From Spirochaetota bacterium (GTDB lineage Bacteria > Spirochaetota > Spirochaetia > Treponematales > Breznakiellaceae): 8,303 nt of DNA. Below, piece by piece: positions 6,069-8,303 of this stretch. The stretch is taken from the NCBI GenBank assembly GCA_023398155.1, contig JAEWSV010000377.1:1-8303 (forward strand), given 5' to 3'. Numbering within the stretch: position 1 is the stretch's first letter; every line of letters begins with the position of its first letter. Under the pieces are notes generated by a model. It had not been told where the DNA came from. It saw only the letters and a program-made list of their open reading frames with translations, and did no database searches. The translations under genes and the position numbers were made by a program.

Positions 6069-6084
6069 TGTCATCCTATGTCAT
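6069..6084. promoter_or_regulatory. Candidate operator: tandem TGTCAT repeat between the DJ-1 and WYL genes
   Basis: TGTCAT occurs at 6069-6074 and again at 6079-6084, a 10-bp period that puts both copies on the same face of the helix. It lies in the 88-bp divergent intergenic region, 18 bp before the regulator ATG and in the leader or promoter area of the DJ-1 gene. The WYL regulator next door is the obvious candidate binder. No convincing -35/-10 pair could be assigned in either direction (TTACTT at 6055 with TATGTC at 6077 is a weak plus-strand possibility). Confidence 0.45.
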
Positions 6085-6101
6085 ACTTTATCGGAAATAC
6101 C

Positions 6102-7142
6102 ATGAATCGAATCGAACGGCTCCTCGGCATGGTCCTCCTCCTCCGCGACGGCCGCCCGGTCTCCGCGACCGAGCTCGCGCGCCGATTCGAGGTCTCCGTC
6201 CGAACGGTCTACCGCGACATAGAATCCCTCGGCCTGCAGGGGGTGCCGGTGACCGCCGAGATGGGTCGGGCGGGCGGATTCAAGCTTAGGGATGGCTATT
6301 TCCTTCCGCCCGTGTCCCTTTGCATGGAGGAAGCCGCCACCCTCCTGCTCGGCCTCCTGCTCCTCAAGCGCCTTCGGGTGGTGCCTTTCCCGGAGGAGGC
6401 GGAGAACGCCGAGCGCAAGCTCATGGCGGTGCTGCCGTCCGCCGTCCGCGACCGCGCCGCCCGCGCCGCGCGGTTCATCGGTTTCGAGAAAGTGCCGACC
6501 GATCTGCTGCACCGGGAACCGGACGACGGAAACCGGCGGGACGCCGCCTCCGCGACCGCCGAAGGCGCCGCCGTGAGCCTCTTCCTCCGGGCCCTGCTCG
6601 AACGTTCCCGGCTCCGCCTGCGCTACGGTTCCGCCGAGGAAGGAACCTTCGCGGACGTGGAGCCCTGCGCCATACTCTGGGACCGCGACCGTTGGTACCT
6701 CGCCGGCAGGAAGGTCGGCCGCGGCGAAGAAGTCCGGCTTTGGCGGGCGGACCGGGTCGCGGATCTCCGCCGGGGAGTTTCCATGCACCCCACCCGCGAC
6801 GATTTCGACGTGGCGGAGCTCCTGGACCGCAAGTGGATGCGCGACGCCATGCGGAGCTGGAAAGAGCGGTATCCCTCACGCGTCGCCCTCAACGCCGCCC
6901 AGGCCGAGCTATTGAAGAGCGACTGGTACTACGGGACCGCCGAGTTCGTCCCTTGCGATGACGGGCGGACGGTCATGGTCTACGGAGAGGCCTATCCAGA
7001 AATCGCCGTGGAACTCATCCGCTGGCTCGGTCCGGGCGCCGAGCTCCTGGAACCGGCCGAATGGCGGAGCCTCGTGGCCGCGGATCTCCGTACCATGCTG
7101 GCGGTTTACGCCGAGGCCGGTTCGACCCGTTCCGATTCCTGA
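6102..7142 (+). CDS. HTH/WYL-domain transcriptional regulator (YafY/DeoR-like)
   Basis: A 346-residue DNA-binding regulator. Residues about 2-60 form the winged helix-turn-helix (NRIERLLGMVLLLRDGRPVS, then ATELARRFEVSVRTVYRDIE with the recognition helix SVRTVYRDIESL, and the wing GRAGGFKL). A helical linker spans about 72-170. The WYL ligand-sensing domain follows, with the signature Trp198-Tyr199-Leu200 in RWYLAGR, and a WCX-like C-terminal domain lies at about 255-340 (SRVALNAAQAELL, then YPEIAVELIRWLGPGAELL). Such proteins bind small molecules, nucleotides or single-stranded nucleic acid and activate or repress nearby genes. The ATG at 6102 is chosen because the HTH begins immediately; only a weak GGA precedes it, and in-frame ATGs at 6048, 6066 and 6078 are less likely because they extend before the domain. 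It diverges from the DJ-1 gene, its likely target. Its 3' end overlaps the convergent phosphoesterase gene by 37 bp. Confidence 0.92.
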   Translation: MNRIERLLGMVLLLRDGRPVSATELARRFEVSVRTVYRDIESLGLQGVPVTAEMGRAGGFKLRDGYFLPPVSLCMEEAATLLLGLLLLKRLRVVPFPEEAENAERKLMAVLPSAVRDRAARAARFIGFEKVPTDLLHREPDDGNRRDAASATAEGAAVSLFLRALLERSRLRLRYGSAEEGTFADVEPCAILWDRDRWYLAGRKVGRGEEVRLWRADRVADLRRGVSMHPTRDDFDVAELLDRKWMRDAMRSWKERYPSRVALNAAQAELLKSDWYYGTAEFVPCDDGRTVMVYGEAYPEIAVELIRWLGPGAELLEPAEWRSLVAADLRTMLAVYAEAGSTRSDS

Positions 7143-8221
7143 ACCTCCGGCTCCGCGTCCTCGCCCGGCGCTCCGCCGAGTAGTTCGATGCGGGCGAATA
7201 CCTGGTCCAGGTGGTCCGTCTTGAGCGTGAAGCGCGCGAATCCCCCGTCGAGGCGATCCACGAAGAGGGCTTCCTGGGCGAGGTAGGGGCGGGCGTCGGC
7301 CGACCAGTGCTGGAGGGAGATGGATAACCGATCGATCTCCAGTACCGTGAAGCCGTGCTTGCCGGTGGCGCAGCCCGAGTTGAAGAGGCAGGGGACGAGG
7401 AGCGGCCCTTCGCCGTAGAGGCTGCGCGACCGGTCCTTCCGGCGTTCCTTGCGGGAAAGCCGCTCGAGCTCGCCGCGGTAAATACCGACCAATTCGGCTA
7501 GGCGGCGCCGCCGGCCCGTATCCGCGAGGGCGTACTCGCGCAGCAATTCCTCGATGGACCAACGGAGGCTGTCGTATTTGGAGAGCGACTCGAAGAGGGG
7601 CCGGTGCGTGTGGCCGGCGATGACGACCGACCCGAGGGCGCGGGCGGCCCGGTAGAGGCGCCGCTCCTGCGCGAAACGGCGCCGGGAGTCGCCCGAGATG
7701 CTGGAATTCTTGATGCGGAGGGGTTTTGCGAGGTAGCGTACGATGAATTCGGAGAGGTAGTCGTACTTCACGAAAAAGCGGGAGGCCTGGTGCCCGTGGC
7801 AGACGAAGACGCGTTTCCCTTCCCGTTCGAGGGTGAGGCCGTGGAGGAGGGGGTAGGGGTAGTCGGCAGCCTTGAGGAGGGCGAGGTCGTGGTTTCCGAC
7901 GATCTTGCGGAGCCGACCCGCGGCGGCGAATGAGTCGAAGATTGCGAATAGGCGTCCCCATGCGGACCGGACGGCCTCCAGCGAAAACTTGTTGAGGTCC
8001 TCCACGTCCCCGTTGAGGACCAGGGTGTAGCCGCGGGGGAGGTACCACGTCTCCAGCGCCGTTTCGACGAGCTTTCGGTTGTGCTCCATGTCGTCGCGCT
8101 TCCCGCCGTCGCCGAGGTGCAGGTCGCTCAGGAAGACGTAGCGGCCGTCCTCGTCCAAGGGTTCAACCGGGCAGGCCGCGATCAGGCGGGAAAACGAAGC
8201 GAGGAAATCCTTGAGTTTCAT
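7106..8221 (-). CDS. Calcineurin-like metallophosphoesterase
   Basis: A 371-residue two-metal phosphoesterase. The ordered metal-binding blocks are all present: FLSDLHLGD (Asp33, His35), LNGDVED (Asp72), VGNHD (Asn110, His111), CHGHQ (His142) and IAGHTHRP (His204, His206). Catalytic competence is therefore expected. Two insertions stand out: about 55 residues between HGH and GHTH, rich in aromatic and basic residues (RFFVKYDYLSEFIVRYLAK), which could be a cap. A very basic segment at about 236-268 lies before the last core strand (LFNSGCATGKHG). The cap-like insertion recalls LpxH-type enzymes, but the overall length is greater, so UDP-diacylglucosamine hydrolysis is only one possibility. The ATG at 8221 is preferred because GGAGG lies 5 nt upstream; a GTG at 8239 is in frame, and the frame stays open to the window edge. 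The substrate is unknown. Confidence 0.9.
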   Translation of the reverse strand: MKLKDFLASFSRLIAACPVEPLDEDGRYVFLSDLHLGDGGKRDDMEHNRKLVETALETWYLPRGYTLVLNGDVEDLNKFSLEAVRSAWGRLFAIFDSFAAAGRLRKIVGNHDLALLKAADYPYPLLHGLTLEREGKRVFVCHGHQASRFFVKYDYLSEFIVRYLAKPLRIKNSSISGDSRRRFAQERRLYRAARALGSVVIAGHTHRPLFESLSKYDSLRWSIEELLREYALADTGRRRRLAELVGIYRGELERLSRKERRKDRSRSLYGEGPLLVPCLFNSGCATGKHGFTVLEIDRLSISLQHWSADARPYLAQEALFVDRLDGGFARFTLKTDHLDQVFARIELLGGAPGEDAEPEVQESERVEPASA

Positions 8222-8226
8222 CGATG

Positions 8227-8231
8227 CCTCC
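8227..8231 (-). promoter_or_regulatory. Shine-Dalgarno of the metallophosphoesterase gene
   Basis: GGAGG on the minus strand, 5 nt before the ATG at 8221. It decides between this start and the in-frame GTG at 8239, which has no comparable site. Confidence 0.65.
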
Positions 8232-8243
8232 GCGCTCACGGTA

Positions 8244-8266
8244 CCGCCGCGGCGTGGCCGCGGCGG
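8244..8266. repeat. Perfect 10-bp GC-rich inverted repeat upstream of the phosphoesterase gene
   Basis: CCGCCGCGGC (8244-8253), a 3-nt spacer, then its exact complement GCCGCGGCGG (8257-8266). It could form a strong stem in the phosphoesterase mRNA leader about 22 nt before the ATG, or end an upstream transcript. No T-run follows on either strand. The remaining 37 bases to the window edge show no recognisable gene. A minus-strand reading frame entering from the edge and ending in TGA at 8236 could be the tail of an upstream gene, but it is too short to judge. Confidence 0.45.
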
Positions 8267-8303
8267 GTGCGGCGCGTGTGGATTCGATGAGGCCGGCTCG
8301 CCG

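Noticed and set aside
5757..6101. Upstream extension of the WYL regulator frame
   Set aside because: It runs antisense through the DJ-1 gene; the helix-turn-helix domain starts right at the ATG at 6102.
6909..8048. Minus-strand ORF of 379 codons overlapping the phosphoesterase in another frame
   Set aside because: Pro/Arg-rich translation without motifs; the competing frame has all metallophosphoesterase blocks in order.
1..8303. Defence system, mobile element, CRISPR array or biosynthetic cluster
   Set aside because: No transposase, integrase, repeat-spacer pattern, nuclease/toxin pair or synthase gene is visible; all larger genes are assignable to ordinary families.

Overview
The window looks like chromosomal DNA from a high-GC bacterium. 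Third codon positions are strongly G/C-biased and long antisense shadow ORFs are common. No rRNA, tRNA, IS element, CRISPR array or phage gene is visible. The set of families (CheD with a C-terminal tail, a MelB-type GPH symporter, a long PlsC-like acyltransferase, a DJ-1/PfpI protein beside a WYL regulator) would suit a free-living or host-associated spirochete or a deltaproteobacterium-like lineage. This is a weak inference from gene content, not from a marker gene.

Layout. Bases 2-334 (+) are the C-terminal 110 codons of glmS. A small exported protein of unknown function (340-858, +) follows, with its start region lying on the glmS stop codon. The minus strand then carries a cation diffusion facilitator (866 region to 1831) downstream of cheD (1917-2507). 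cheD has its own well-formed sigma-70-type promoter (2517-2545), which would give an almost leaderless mRNA. A GC-rich hairpin (2553-2583) separates that promoter from the next minus-strand unit. That unit reads DJ-1/PfpI (5369-6013), then a 457-residue PlsC-like acyltransferase (3934-5307), then a GPH-family symporter (2604-3947). The last two overlap by 14 bp, with the symporter Shine-Dalgarno inside the acyltransferase gene. Diverging from the DJ-1 gene is a WYL-domain transcriptional regulator (6102-7142, +). The 88-bp region between them holds a tandem TGTCAT repeat with 10-bp period, a candidate operator. The regulator converges on, and overlaps by 37 bp, a calcineurin-like metallophosphoesterase (7106-8221, -). 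A perfect 10-bp GC stem lies just upstream of that gene.

How the genes may work together. The WYL regulator probably controls itself and the divergent DJ-1 gene, and perhaps the acyltransferase and symporter behind it. The tight acyltransferase/GPH pair is the most interesting unit. MelB-fold GPH proteins include the animal lysophospholipid importer MFSD2A, and the unrelated LplT-Aas pair of enterobacteria joins lysolipid import to re-acylation. A lipid-salvage module is therefore a testable guess, while sugar import remains the default annotation for the transporter. The other genes (glmS, cheD, CDF exporter, phosphoesterase) look like ordinary housekeeping or accessory functions with no obvious shared pathway.
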